A stretch of DNA of 64,000 nt from Aquimarina mycalae (GCF_029906345.1 NZ_JARYGY010000007.1:1-64000), one strand, 5' to 3'. Positions 1 through 7,711 are shown, counted from the first letter of the stretch. The notes: a model not told the origin generated them from the letters alone. Translations and numbers: made by a program.

Positions 1-27
1 TTATTTAATACACGCTCTTTTTAGGGG

Positions 28-121
28 TGGGTCAATTTAAACAGGAATACCCAGGTCACTTTAAATAGGATTCAATGGGTCACTTTCGCAGGATTAAGTG
101 GGTCAGTTTGGCAAGAATTTC
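28..121. mobile_element. IS end with four tandem GGGTCA repeats (IS21-like), fragment
   Basis: Four imperfect direct repeats with the core GGGTCA-nTTT follow each other at 29, 53 (AGGTCA), 77 and 100, spaced 24, 24 and 23 bp. They end just before recognisable RHS coding sequence. Multiple terminal repeats of this kind are the transposase-binding ends of IS21-family elements, and this wording is common in Bacteroidota members as I remember them. Only the end is visible; the transposase genes would lie left of the window. The family call is inference; the repeats are seen directly. Confidence 0.5.
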
Positions 122-1143
122 CATACAATGATCTAATTATATCGGAACATAAGTATGGTTTCGGAGGTAAAGAAGAAAATGATGAACTTGGGTTAGAATG
201 GTTGGATTTTGGGGCACGAAATTATAATTCTGCAATTGGAAGATGGATGAATATCGATAATATGAGTGAAGATTATGCTGAATGGAGTCCATATAATTAT
301 GCTCTCAATAATCCTATTTATTTTATTGATCCTGATGGGAATAGTGCAACCGATGTGTGGTTGTATGATATTGATACAGATCAGTTAACCTGGGTTAGTG
401 ATGTAGGAGGAAGTGAAGTGCAGTTTGTAGGTATTACTAATAGTAATAATGATGATTTGGGGATGGCTTCCGTTTATGGAAGTCAAGTTTATGTAGCTGA
501 ACTTGAAAATAGTGTTTTTGTTTCCAGTTATGATGCAACTTCGGATATTCCAGCAGGATATAATTCAAATACAGGATATAATTACACAGGATTAGACTTG
601 AAAAAACGAAATGAATTAAAGGAGTTAGGAGGTGTATTTTGGGGATTAATAAGAGAAAGGGAAACCTCAGGAGTTGCTGAACCGATTCACAGTAAAACGG
701 GAGTCGATGCTTATATAAGAAAATGGGGGACTAATTCTGCATTTTGGCATGGTGCTGAACATTATTTTTCGGCAGATGGAGGAACTAGAGGAGTTGCTCA
801 AAGAGGTTACAATGCTCTTAAAAGGCAAGGTTCATCCTTTAGAGATGCTTTAGATGGATCTAAGTCATCCGCTAGAAAAGTTTTAAGAAACTCAGCCAAA
901 TCTTCACTACGAAATGCACCAGCTTTTAGGTCAATTTCGGGAAATACTACTGCTAAATCAGGTTCTATAAGTAAATCTGTAAGTACATCTGTTTCTGGAG
1001 CAAGTAGTCAGACGCAAGCTAAAGTGATTAAAAATTCTTGGAATAGCTTTTTAAACCTTACGAAAGGCACATATTCTGGCAAAAACTGGTTAAAAAAAGC
1101 TTCTAGTGATTATAAGAAACTTCAAAGTAGTACCAAAAACTAG
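121..1143 (+). CDS. RHS repeat-associated core domain protein, 5'-truncated C-terminal fragment
   Basis: The frame is open from about position 25, but homologous sequence starts near 121, right after the IS-end repeats. The first usable start is a TTG at 202. The signature RHS core is intact: DELGLEW, FGARNYNSAIGRW, SPYNYALNNPIYFIDPDG. In RHS/YD-repeat proteins this core marks the point after which a variable, often toxic, C-terminal domain begins. Here about 265 residues follow. I do not recognise them; the last 100 are Ser/Lys-rich and of low complexity. The large N-terminal YD-repeat shell is missing, so the gene is probably a remnant broken by the IS. A perfect hairpin follows the stop. 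No obvious cognate immunity gene can be named. Confidence 0.75.
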   Translation, partial: PYNDLIISEHKYGFGGKEENDELGLEWLDFGARNYNSAIGRWMNIDNMSEDYAEWSPYNYALNNPIYFIDPDGNSATDVWLYDIDTDQLTWVSDVGGSEVQFVGITNSNNDDLGMASVYGSQVYVAELENSVFVSSYDATSDIPAGYNSNTGYNYTGLDLKKRNELKELGGVFWGLIRERETSGVAEPIHSKTGVDAYIRKWGTNSAFWHGAEHYFSADGGTRGVAQRGYNALKRQGSSFRDALDGSKSSARKVLRNSAKSSLRNAPAFRSISGNTTAKSGSISKSVSTSVSGASSQTQAKVIKNSWNSFLNLTKGTYSGKNWLKKASSDYKKLQSSTKN

Positions 1144-1158
1144 TAATTAAAAATATTA

Positions 1159-1202
1159 AATCTTGAAGTATCCGTATTCAAAAAAACAGATACTTCAAGA
1201 TT
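1159..1202 (+). terminator. 14-bp perfect hairpin after the RHS fragment
   Basis: The arms at 1159-1172 and 1189-1202 (AATCTTGAAGTATC and its exact complement) enclose a 16-nt A-rich loop 15 bp after the RHS stop. There is no strong T-run, so this could be a weak terminator or an RNA-stabilising hairpin. Confidence 0.5.
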
Positions 1203-1218
1203 GATTGGAAGCTTTAAG

Positions 1219-1252
1219 TTTGGACAATTTGTCAAATATTTATATAGTTTTG
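1219..1252 (+). promoter_or_regulatory. Bacteroidota-type promoter upstream of the zinc-ribbon membrane gene
   Basis: TTTG at 1219-1222 and TAGTTTTG at 1245-1252 are separated by 22 bp. They fit the -33 TTTG / -7 TAnnTTTG consensus of Bacteroidota. The gene beginning at 1301 or 1376 follows. Confidence 0.45.
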
Positions 1253-1375
1253 TGAAAATATTATAGTTTATTGAACACGATGATAAATCAATAATAATTG
1301 ATGAGGCAAAAAAAACATAAATATTTAGATTTTTATGATGGCATAGTATGTTTTAAAAAATTAAATTTATTACCA

Positions 1376-1747
1376 ATGATTTTAAGAGTTTATTGTAAGG
1401 ATTGTTTAAAACCGAATAGAATTAGCAGCAATGCTTCGGATAGAGTTCAGTTGTCTAAAGAAAAGGGAGATCTGATTGAATTAAAATGTAAACATTGTTC
1501 TAAAAATCAAAAATACTCTCCTAATGATGTAATAGGTGAAAATGGTGTGTTAAATTTAATTCTATTGATTGGTATGATTCTTGGTACTATTACATTAGGC
1601 ATCTTTCTTTTAAAATATGTTAATAAAGGTGGGGTTTATTCTTTGTATATTATACCAGTAGGAATTGTAATTCCTAGTTTAATTTATTTTGTTTGGTTGC
1701 TTGAAGAAAAGAAAAAAATTAGATTGTTTAACAAGTTTAGAAGATAG
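1376..1747 (+). CDS. Small zinc-ribbon protein with two membrane segments, unknown function
   Basis: From the ATG at 1376 the product is 123 residues: MILRVYCKDCLKPN, a second CxxC pair (LKCKHCSKN), then two hydrophobic helices (about residues 59-84 and 88-110) and a basic tail. The four cysteines probably bind zinc on the cytoplasmic side of a membrane hairpin. The frame is open further upstream with an ATG at 1301. I prefer 1376 because the zinc ribbon then starts at residue 6, as I recall for similar Bacteroidota proteins. It ends 6 bp before the next gene, so the two are probably cotranscribed. The function is not recognised. Confidence 0.6.
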   Translation: MILRVYCKDCLKPNRISSNASDRVQLSKEKGDLIELKCKHCSKNQKYSPNDVIGENGVLNLILLIGMILGTITLGIFLLKYVNKGGVYSLYIIPVGIVIPSLIYFVWLLEEKKKIRLFNKFRR

Positions 1748-1753
1748 TTTTTA

Positions 1754-2173
1754 ATGAAACGTATATTTTTAATTATTGTTTTTATTTTTTGTTCTATATC
1801 AGCAAATTGCCAAGTAAATAATGAGCAAGAAATATTTTTAAAAAAACCATCGGAGAGTGAAAAAATATATAATAATTATGTTGTAGATCAAAAAGCAACA
1901 TTTAAAGGTGGAGAATCCGAATTATTCAAATTTTATAAAAAAAATTCGAAGTTTAAAGTAAAGAATTTCGAAGTTCCTAGTAAGTCTGTATATTTCAATT
2001 TGTATATAAATGAAAAAGGCAAGGTTTATGACTATAAAATAATTAAATCTATTGGTGCGGATTATGAAGAAGAAGTGACAAGGCTAATAAGTCTAATGCC
2101 TAATTGGGAACCAGCTATTAACAAGAAGGAACGAATTAAGGTTGTAGTATTTGATTTCATCACTTTTGAGTAA
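1754..2173 (+). CDS. Secreted TonB C-terminal-like protein
   Basis: 139 residues with a clear signal peptide (about residues 1-19, ending ISANCQ). The rest resembles the TonB C-terminal fold found in many Bacteroidota periplasmic proteins: ATFKGGESELFKF, then YINEKGKVYDYKIIKS and a closing MPNWEPA. The usual TonB N-terminal membrane anchor and proline-rich linker are absent, so it is probably not an energy transducer itself but a stand-alone periplasmic TonB-like domain. It follows the zinc-ribbon gene by 6 bp. A small hairpin lies about 100 bp downstream. Confidence 0.6.
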   Translation: MKRIFLIIVFIFCSISANCQVNNEQEIFLKKPSESEKIYNNYVVDQKATFKGGESELFKFYKKNSKFKVKNFEVPSKSVYFNLYINEKGKVYDYKIIKSIGADYEEEVTRLISLMPNWEPAINKKERIKVVVFDFITFE

Positions 2174-2274
2174 GGTATATACAACATTAATTAACGTGAA
2201 TTCGAGATAATCTTATCCAATTCTATATAGATTATCAATATTAATATTGGGCTTTGTTGGGTATTAAGGAATAG

Positions 2275-2308
2275 ACGATTACCAGATATTAAATTGATAA
2301 TCGTTTTA
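2275..2308 (+). terminator. Hairpin with short T-run, convergent gene end
   Basis: ACGATTA (2275-2281) pairs with TAATCGT (2298-2304), followed by TTTT, between convergent genes. Its right arm runs into the last copy of the array motif (2302-2316). Confidence 0.35.
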
Positions 2309-2316
2309 TTGAACTT
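2302..2316 (-). repeat. Array boundary motif, exact copy, distal end (no gene follows)
   Basis: Exact CGTTTTATTGAACTT on the plus strand. It overlaps the stop of the last array gene. On the coding strand it is followed by ATT instead of ATG, and no gene starts here. This marks the far end of the array. Confidence 0.8.
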
Positions 2317-2755
2317 AAGCGTTAAGTTTATATTTGAAAAAACTCTCCGAATTCATAATTCTTTGATGTAATTCAATTTCATTGAATATTATCTTAGGAG
2401 GTAATCTTTCTATAGATTCTAATATTTCTATTAAACCTTCTCTATCACTTGTGTCATATAAAGTTTCTCCATTTGGTTTTTCTCCAATAATCCAACAGTT
2501 TGCTCCTCTGCCAACTTCAGCACTAAATTCAACAGGAAGGTTACATTTTGCAACGCACTTTATGTAGATATCTTCATTATATTCCAAACCAAAGCCTTCA
2601 GATATAACACCTAAAATTTGATTTGGTCTGTTTAATATCTCATCTATACATTTATCAGAGTTTTCAATTTTAATGCTTTTTAATAATTTCTTTAGCTTAG
2701 GAATATTATTAAAAACCTTTGACTCATTCGATTTTTTATATGTATTCAATTTCAT
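2315..2755 (-). CDS. Unknown array protein, 146 aa, last in array
   Basis: A soluble 146-residue protein with no recognised domain. It has a Lys-rich N-terminus and a middle segment FSAEVGRGANCWIIGEKP, then acidic helices. There is no signal peptide or membrane segment. Its ATG at 2755 directly follows the boundary motif at 2756-2770, and its TAA overlaps the terminal motif copy at 2302-2316. The size and context would suit an immunity or anti-phage accessory protein, but that is inference from position only. Confidence 0.6.
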   Translation of the reverse strand: MKLNTYKKSNESKVFNNIPKLKKLLKSIKIENSDKCIDEILNRPNQILGVISEGFGLEYNEDIYIKCVAKCNLPVEFSAEVGRGANCWIIGEKPNGETLYDTSDREGLIEILESIERLPPKIIFNEIELHQRIMNSESFFKYKLNA

Positions 2756-2770
2756 CGGTTTATTGAACTT
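2756..2770 (-). repeat. Array boundary motif, 14/15 copy
   Basis: CGGTTTATTGAACTT on the plus strand, one base off the consensus. It fills the entire 15-bp gap between the stop of the 132-aa gene and the ATG at 2755. Confidence 0.85.
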
Positions 2771-3169
2771 TTATTTTATCTCTATTCTTAAATCAGAAGG
2801 AGCATTTTCACAACTTATTTTCACATCATGATTTTTATAAGTATTCACTCCGCAATTAATATACTCTTCCATTACATCTCCTAAAATCTCTATAACTTCA
2901 ACTTTAGGATTCTTTTTCTTATGTTCTTTAAATGGAATTATAATTTGAGGGTATTTATTAATTTCCCATATGTCCTGACTTATCATTTTGATATAAGGCT
3001 TTCTAGTATAATATGCTAAAACAGCACCTAATCCTAGAAGCAATATTCCTATATAAATAAGAATATTGGTAAGTATATTGTTTTCAATTACATTCCTTAA
3101 TACCTGACCTCCAAGAGATAATACAAAACCTAGTAATTGTAAGAATAAGTTACGTCTTTCTTTATTCAT
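2771..3169 (-). CDS. Membrane-anchored unknown array protein, 132 aa
   Basis: 132 residues: a short basic N-terminus, two hydrophobic segments (about residues 9-20 and 32-54), then a 75-residue soluble tail with alternating charged and hydrophobic residues, probably cytoplasmic. The first segment is shorter and weaker than a standard helix, so topology is uncertain. No family is recognised. ATG 3169 immediately follows an exact motif copy, and the stop abuts the next motif. Such small membrane proteins are frequent among immunity proteins against membrane-acting toxins, but nothing in the sequence proves that role. Confidence 0.6.
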   Translation of the reverse strand: MNKERRNLFLQLLGFVLSLGGQVLRNVIENNILTNILIYIGILLLGLGAVLAYYTRKPYIKMISQDIWEINKYPQIIIPFKEHKKKNPKVEVIEILGDVMEEYINCGVNTYKNHDVKISCENAPSDLRIEIK

Positions 3170-3184
3170 CGTTTTATTGAACTT
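3170..3184 (-). repeat. Array boundary motif, exact copy
   Basis: Exact CGTTTTATTGAACTT. Its internal TTA (3174-3176) is the stop codon of the upstream 86-aa gene, and ATG 3169 directly follows it. Confidence 0.9.
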
Positions 3185-3434
3185 TTGATTTATTGAAAAC
3201 GAAAAAATATATCCCTATTCCAAGGGTAATCAAAAAGAATAATAGAAAATAGGGATATGGTATATTTATCCCAATAAAATGAACATCATATTCAGTTAAA
3301 GGAATAATATTTCTTAAACTTCTTCTTTTAGAAATACCACCGTAAAAATCTTTTGTTTGTATTCCATAAAATAACATTAGTATTGAAAACAAAATTATTA
3401 TGAATGGTACTTTTTTATTTGATTTTATTTGCAT
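3174..3434 (-). CDS. Small two-helix membrane protein, array gene
   Basis: 86 residues with two hydrophobic helices (about 10-24 and 61-80) separated by a hydrophilic loop containing KRRSLRN. No known domain. The C-terminus K-V-Q and the stop codon are encoded by the boundary motif itself, an arrangement shared with two other genes of the array. The last five residues may therefore be scar sequence, not protein design. Its own start is preceded by a motif copy differing at two bases, 2 bp away from the ATG. Confidence 0.55.
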   Translation of the reverse strand: MQIKSNKKVPFIIILFSILMLFYGIQTKDFYGGISKRRSLRNIIPLTEYDVHFIGINIPYPYFLLFFLITLGIGIYFFVFNKSKVQ

Positions 3435-3436
3435 TT

Positions 3437-3451
3437 CTATTTATTGAACTT
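3437..3451 (-). repeat. Array boundary motif, 13/15 copy
   Basis: CTATTTATTGAACTT. The 11-bp core TTATTGAACTT is intact. The ATG of the 86-aa gene lies 2 bp beyond the motif. Confidence 0.75.
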
Positions 3452-3461
3452 TAAAATATGT

Positions 3462-4400
3462 TTACATGTTATTTAAGTTTAATACATCTAATAGACCTTT
3501 CCCAAAATCAGTTAAAACATAAGCGTATTCTGTATCTCGAATTTGATAATAAGAATAATTACTTTCTTTATTTCCGATCTCTCCTTTCTGAAACAGTCCC
3601 TTTTGTATCCTTGGTAATACTACTTCATTTTTATCTAATAATTCATGTGTTTTAACCACTTCCGAATAAATTAAAGAGTATTGATCTTCAAAAGCATCTA
3701 ACCAATCATTTCTATCAAATGTTTCCCAAACATCAAATTTTGCTAATAACGGATTCCTATTTTGCCTAGTCTGTTTAATAATACCTAGCATTTCCAAGTT
3801 TTCAATAGATAACTTTACGGTCTTAGAATTAATTAACTGCTCATTGACTTCTTTTGGAAAATTAAATAACTCTCTTCGCGTCTCCTTAAATTCATGAGAA
3901 TTGTGAGCCAGAAAAAGGGATTTTATGTAACCGTGGTTTCCAAGATGTTTTAGAATTATTGATTCATCATAAGACATCTCTTTAAGAACATTAACATATC
4001 GCGGATGTACTTTATTAATAGTATTTATATGCGCTGCTTTAGTAAATAGGGTAATAAATAAATCTGCCAAATCTTCATTAGTAACAACAGTTAAGTGATC
4101 AATAATATTTGCAGCAATTTCTCTTGGTGGAGTTATTAATTTTCCATCAGGAATTTTAATTAGCTTCTCTTTAAGTGCTTTGAGATTTCTTTCAAATAAA
4201 AGTTTGGCACCTTCACTCCCCAATTTTAAAAAAAGTAAAGGCGTTAATGAAAATTCAATAATTGTTTTAACACCTGAACCAATCTCTTTTAAACCAGGTT
4301 GGAATAGATCGGGATATGTTAATTTGACTAATTCCATTGAATTTTCACTTAAGGAACCAATTCCAAATATATCTAAACCATTTTTTCGTTCTTTACTCAT
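3462..4400 (-). CDS. DUF4393 / Abi-alpha family protein
   Basis: 312 residues. The central part matches the DUF4393 (Abi-alpha) pattern: the PP of LITPPREIAANIIDHL (about 88-103), NEDLADLFITLFTKA (108-122), then VHPRYVNVLKEMSYDESIILK (131-151). It continues with a winged-helix-like C-terminal half (about 190-310) that ends in YVLTDFGKGLLDVL. Abi-alpha proteins are linked by name and genomic context to abortive phage infection; the mechanism is unknown. It starts directly after an exact boundary motif (ATG 4400). This is the clearest defence-type cargo of the array. Confidence 0.75.
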   Translation of the reverse strand: MSKERKNGLDIFGIGSLSENSMELVKLTYPDLFQPGLKEIGSGVKTIIEFSLTPLLFLKLGSEGAKLLFERNLKALKEKLIKIPDGKLITPPREIAANIIDHLTVVTNEDLADLFITLFTKAAHINTINKVHPRYVNVLKEMSYDESIILKHLGNHGYIKSLFLAHNSHEFKETRRELFNFPKEVNEQLINSKTVKLSIENLEMLGIIKQTRQNRNPLLAKFDVWETFDRNDWLDAFEDQYSLIYSEVVKTHELLDKNEVVLPRIQKGLFQKGEIGNKESNYSYYQIRDTEYAYVLTDFGKGLLDVLNLNNM

Positions 4401-4415
4401 CGTTTTATTGAACTT
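4401..4415 (-). repeat. Array boundary motif, exact copy
   Basis: Exact CGTTTTATTGAACTT. The upstream 122-aa gene stops at its last base, and ATG 4400 follows directly. Confidence 0.9.
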
Positions 4416-4783
4416 TAAAATTTTTTACTTTTTGCCACGACTTGAAATTCATCCTCATACAATATCATATCAGGTTTATCAGTCTTTAATACTCTAGTAT
4501 TCACATCATTTTCCTCAAGAATCGTGACTAAATCCCACATTTTATTTATGAATTCCTGAGCTGTGTCTTTAAACCATGCCACAGCCTCTTTGGGAATATT
4601 TTTTCTAGAGTATGGGGGTACAGGCAAATTATCATTAAAATATATAAATGTGTCCTCTAGAAAACCTATCTGGTAATCGAATAGTTGATTCTTGTCTTTT
4701 AGTATCTGTAATTCAGTAAAAAGCCCGTTCTGATTTCTGGCTTCTTCTGAATCTACACTTGCTACAAACCTCAAATACGTCAT
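4415..4783 (-). CDS. Conserved hypothetical protein, 122 aa
   Basis: A soluble 122-residue protein, MTYLRFVASVDSEEARN at the N-terminus, then VPPYSRKNIP, AVAWFKDTAQEFINKMW, KTDKPDMILYEDEFQVVA. I recall this pattern (start with xYxRFV, end with YEDExQVVA) in hypothetical proteins spread over distant bacterial phyla, so it is probably a mobile family; I cannot name it. ATG 4783 follows an exact motif copy, and its TAA (4415-4417) overlaps the next copy. It sits between an Abi-alpha protein and a candidate nuclease. Confidence 0.6.
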   Translation of the reverse strand: MTYLRFVASVDSEEARNQNGLFTELQILKDKNQLFDYQIGFLEDTFIYFNDNLPVPPYSRKNIPKEAVAWFKDTAQEFINKMWDLVTILEENDVNTRVLKTDKPDMILYEDEFQVVAKSKKF

Positions 4784-4798
4784 CGTTTTATTGAACTT
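4784..4798 (-). repeat. Array boundary motif, exact copy
   Basis: Exact CGTTTTATTGAACTT, directly before ATG 4783 on the coding strand. Confidence 0.9.
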
Positions 4799-4804
4799 TT
4801 TTTG

Positions 4805-6046
4805 TTATTTCGGAAAATGAAAAGCCATTATTTCAGTATATACCAATTTCCCTTTATCTTCTGGGAAATGCAATAAATAAGAAAAAGATGTTTCATCATT
4901 TGCTCCCACATATCGTATATAGTAGTCATGTTTTGGAATAGTAGTTTTGATTGTTTCGATAACAGTAGAAAAATCTTTGTTTTCGACAAACAGTATTATA
5001 GCAACCTTGCTATCCCTCCATGTTAAATACCTGTCAAATAATTGATTGACAGCATCTTTTAAGGCAATGGCTCCTTTCCATTTTTTACATTCGGCAATAA
5101 ACAAATTAGTGCCATCAATATGTTTAACTAAGATATCTGTACGTCCCTCCTTGTTGAATGTCTCACCTGTTACTGTAGCATTGTCAAACTTAAATTCAAG
5201 AAATGGTAAAATATAATCTCTAAGACCTTCCTCGTCTAGACCTCGATATATCTTCTTCTTTTTCTCTACAGATTTATAGATTAAATTTATAGTATTCAGG
5301 ATTTTATTATAAGTTTTATTTTTTAATTGTGGAATTTTGGAATATGAATTTTCTTTGGAATTCAAAACTTGATCTTGTTCTGGTAATATAGAAACTACAG
5401 GGGCATATATTACTTTGTCAATCGAAGAGTCTTCTTGCAAGTCCAAAGATTCAATAAAAGATTTTTCATTTTGTGCACTCATTAATCTTTGATTAAAAAT
5501 ATTCTCAAATTTGGATTCCAGCCCGCCCAAATACTCAGACAAATCTTTATTGATCTTTTGATAATTCTCTTCAATAAATTTTATGATACCTTTCTTCGCC
5601 AATTCAAACTTTGCTTTTGATTTTCCAGCAATTTTAAATTTTCCCTTGATAATACCCTTCTTCAAAGATTCTGAATCAACTTTGTACAAATTATCATTAT
5701 TATTGACACTTAGGGCAAAATTACTAGGCTTATAAGACAATAACTTATAATATCCTTCGAAAGGAATTGAATAAGTAAAGGAATAAACATCCATTTTATT
5801 TCTTACTCCGGTTCTAATTTCAAAATTTTTTCCCTCTTTGTTTTCTAAAGTAACTTGTAACTTATCAAATTTTATGCTTAATGGCTCAAAGGAATATTTA
5901 TCAATATAATATTCCTTAAGCTTCAGGTAATTAACACCCAAAATATACTCGTCAGTATGTCTATCTATTTCTGTTTTTATTTGATGTACATATTCAGGAA
6001 AAATTGTTATTGCCGTTCTTGAGCTGAAAAGATTGATAAATTTCAT
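4805..6046 (-). CDS. Two-domain protein with C-terminal PD-(D/E)XK nuclease-like domain
   Basis: 413 residues from ATG 6046. An in-frame ATG lies 14 codons upstream (6088) inside the previous gene. I chose 6046 because it sits exactly at the boundary motif like its neighbours. The first 260 residues match nothing I know. The C-terminal 150 look like a restriction-endonuclease fold: EEGLRDYILPFL (E about 273), GRTDIL (D304), then FIAECKKW with E319-C-K321, the D...ExK set. This predicts a Mg-dependent nuclease, either defence or toxin. The specificity is unknown. Confidence 0.6.
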   Translation of the reverse strand: MKFINLFSSRTAITIFPEYVHQIKTEIDRHTDEYILGVNYLKLKEYYIDKYSFEPLSIKFDKLQVTLENKEGKNFEIRTGVRNKMDVYSFTYSIPFEGYYKLLSYKPSNFALSVNNNDNLYKVDSESLKKGIIKGKFKIAGKSKAKFELAKKGIIKFIEENYQKINKDLSEYLGGLESKFENIFNQRLMSAQNEKSFIESLDLQEDSSIDKVIYAPVVSILPEQDQVLNSKENSYSKIPQLKNKTYNKILNTINLIYKSVEKKKKIYRGLDEEGLRDYILPFLEFKFDNATVTGETFNKEGRTDILVKHIDGTNLFIAECKKWKGAIALKDAVNQLFDRYLTWRDSKVAIILFVENKDFSTVIETIKTTIPKHDYYIRYVGANDETSFSYLLHFPEDKGKLVYTEIMAFHFPK

Positions 6047-6061
6047 CGTTTTATTGAACTT
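6047..6061 (-). repeat. Array boundary motif, exact copy
   Basis: Exact CGTTTTATTGAACTT. It supplies the stop codon (6051-6053) of the 158-aa gene, and ATG 6046 follows. Confidence 0.9.
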
Positions 6062-6527
6062 TATTTTCTTGTAACATTGTTGAATCAATCATATGTAGAG
6101 CGAACCTTCTTTTATGTTCTAAATCATTAAATTTTTTTCCTTGTGATAATTCTAATAATTTTTCCAAGACCTTTTTACTATTATCTGATTGTTCAATAAA
6201 CATTACTCTTTCTGGTTTATGTAAAAACAAATGAAATAAAGATACATAGTGTTGATTTTGAATCAAATTGATTAAAGATATTGTTTCCTTATTATTCTTT
6301 TGAACAGTTCTTATATGTTTAAGAGTTTCTAAAACATAAAGAGCATAGTTTAATTTATGGGTTTCGTTTTTGAATATTTTGTCATTGTTAGACTTTTCTA
6401 AAACTTCATAAATCTCAGATAAAAAAGAGGTGGACTCTAATTTTTTTAAAATCCCTCTATTCTCAAGAACTTCCTCAGTAATGTGAAAATTAACCTCAAT
6501 AAATCCTTTTAATTTTTCTATATCCAT
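6051..6527 (-). CDS. Unknown helical array protein, 158 aa
   Basis: 158 residues, strongly alpha-helical in appearance, with many Leu/Lys/Glu heptad-like spacings and no signal peptide. Two similar-looking phrases recur: HKLNYALYVLETL near residue 57 and EHKRRFALHMIDST near residue 137, suggesting an internal repeat. Its last residues, K-V-Q, and its stop lie inside the boundary motif. No function is recognised. Confidence 0.55.
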   Translation of the reverse strand: MDIEKLKGFIEVNFHITEEVLENRGILKKLESTSFLSEIYEVLEKSNNDKIFKNETHKLNYALYVLETLKHIRTVQKNNKETISLINLIQNQHYVSLFHLFLHKPERVMFIEQSDNSKKVLEKLLELSQGKKFNDLEHKRRFALHMIDSTMLQENKVQ

Positions 6528-6542
6528 CGTTTACTTAGACTT
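6528..6542 (-). repeat. Array boundary motif, diverged 11/15 copy
   Basis: CGTTTACTTAGACTT fills the 14-bp gap between the 110-aa gene and ATG 6527. The position and spacing are those of an array boundary, but four bases differ. Confidence 0.55.
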
Positions 6543-6874
6543 TAAGCAGTTGTAATTAAAAGCTTTTTAGTTTCCTCACAATGCATTTCTATAACATCAA
6601 ATTCTATAAGTTTTCCTATATAATTTTTCCTTATTATTTGATACCAACCATCAGACCATTTCTTAAGTAATTCAGGTGTAAGATTTATAATATAAGGATA
6701 ATCTTCTATTGATAGATCTTCATCGTTCATCCAAATAGTGTCTCCTAGTCTAAGTTCTTTCGCGAAACTTAATTCTAATTGTAAGTTACATTCTGTTAAA
6801 TCGTTGAATCTGATATTATCAGGAATCAAATAGTCTGATGTAACATCTTTTAATATTACTTTTTCTATATGCAT
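6542..6874 (-). CDS. Unknown array protein, 110 aa
   Basis: A small acidic soluble protein, probably beta-rich. It carries FAKELRLGDTIWMNDEDLS in the middle and ends in ITTA. No domain is recognised. Its size, acidity and position in the array resemble immunity proteins, but only by analogy. The region upstream of its start holds a poor copy of the motif followed by a 114-bp gap, the longest inside the array. Confidence 0.5.
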   Translation of the reverse strand: MHIEKVILKDVTSDYLIPDNIRFNDLTECNLQLELSFAKELRLGDTIWMNDEDLSIEDYPYIINLTPELLKKWSDGWYQIIRKNYIGKLIEFDVIEMHCEETKKLLITTA

Positions 6875-6878
6875 TAAT

Positions 6879-6893
6879 CAATTATTTGAATTT
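6879..6893 (-). repeat. Possible strongly diverged boundary motif
   Basis: CAATTATTTGAATTT matches the consensus at 10 of 15 positions and the 8277 copy at 12 of 15. It lies 4 bp before ATG 6874. Accepted only because of its position. Confidence 0.3.
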
Positions 6894-6988
6894 TATTCTA
6901 ATAGTTACTGTCATTTTTCCATATTATTACAGGAAATCATATGTATAATATGGCTATCTTTAAATCAATGCAACTGCAATTGATAGTA

Positions 6989-7711
6989 TTATTTTCTTCT
7001 TACAATTACAGTCATATTCTCTTCCTTATTTGAATTTTCTAAATATTCTTGTTGCATTTTGTCAATTTCGGCGTTATCAAAAATGTTATTCTTATTAGCA
7101 ACTTGTTTAATCCATTCTTTCATTAATAAAATCTCCTTACTACTATATAACGCACTTTTAATGTCAATATATAAGTAATCATATGTTTTTTTAGGAAGAA
7201 GTTCATAGAAATCTTCTTCTTTAAAAAAATGTTTGAAATAACTGAAATCTCCATTCAAACTATGCTTCCAAGAATGATTGGTAAAAAGTAGAATGCTACC
7301 TGATCCAATATTTTTTTCGATCTCGGTAATAAACTCTTTAGCTTCTTTTAGATCCAAGAAATGAAGCAAATTTGAAACAATTACTCCGGTAAAAATTAGT
7401 TTAGATAATTCTAATTCTGAATTCGGAAATCTTTCAGTGTAAAAAGTAATTTCATTCTTTGACTTTATCTTTTCAATTCTTCTTTTTAATGCATCTATTT
7501 GTATTGGTTCATCATCAATTGCAAAGAGCTGGTGATTGGAATTTTTACAAAAGTCTATTAGATATGGGCTCTGTCCACATCCAATATCAACTATCTTTCC
7601 TTTTTTTTGTGGATGGTAAACATCCATTAAATTCCTGAAGTTTTTAAGAAGATCATCATTTGTATAATACTTCTCATAAAGTTCCCAGTATATCTTTAGT
7701 TGTTCATTCAT
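6989..7711 (-). CDS. Class I SAM-dependent methyltransferase
   Basis: 240 residues. Motif I is VDIGCGQSPYL (41-51), followed by an acidic residue after the second strand (FAIDDEP, about 77-83) and a NLLHFLDLKEA segment. It belongs to the Rossmann-like class I methyltransferases. The substrate cannot be told; there is no NPPY-type DNA amino-methyltransferase motif, so a DNA modification role is not supported. The motif copy upstream is exact, but ATA replaces ATG after it, and the gene starts 12 bp further in. The gap downstream (6875-6988) holds nothing I can identify. Confidence 0.7.
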   Translation of the reverse strand: MNEQLKIYWELYEKYYTNDDLLKNFRNLMDVYHPQKKGKIVDIGCGQSPYLIDFCKNSNHQLFAIDDEPIQIDALKRRIEKIKSKNEITFYTERFPNSELELSKLIFTGVIVSNLLHFLDLKEAKEFITEIEKNIGSGSILLFTNHSWKHSLNGDFSYFKHFFKEEDFYELLPKKTYDYLYIDIKSALYSSKEILLMKEWIKQVANKNNIFDNAEIDKMQQEYLENSNKEENMTVIVRRK

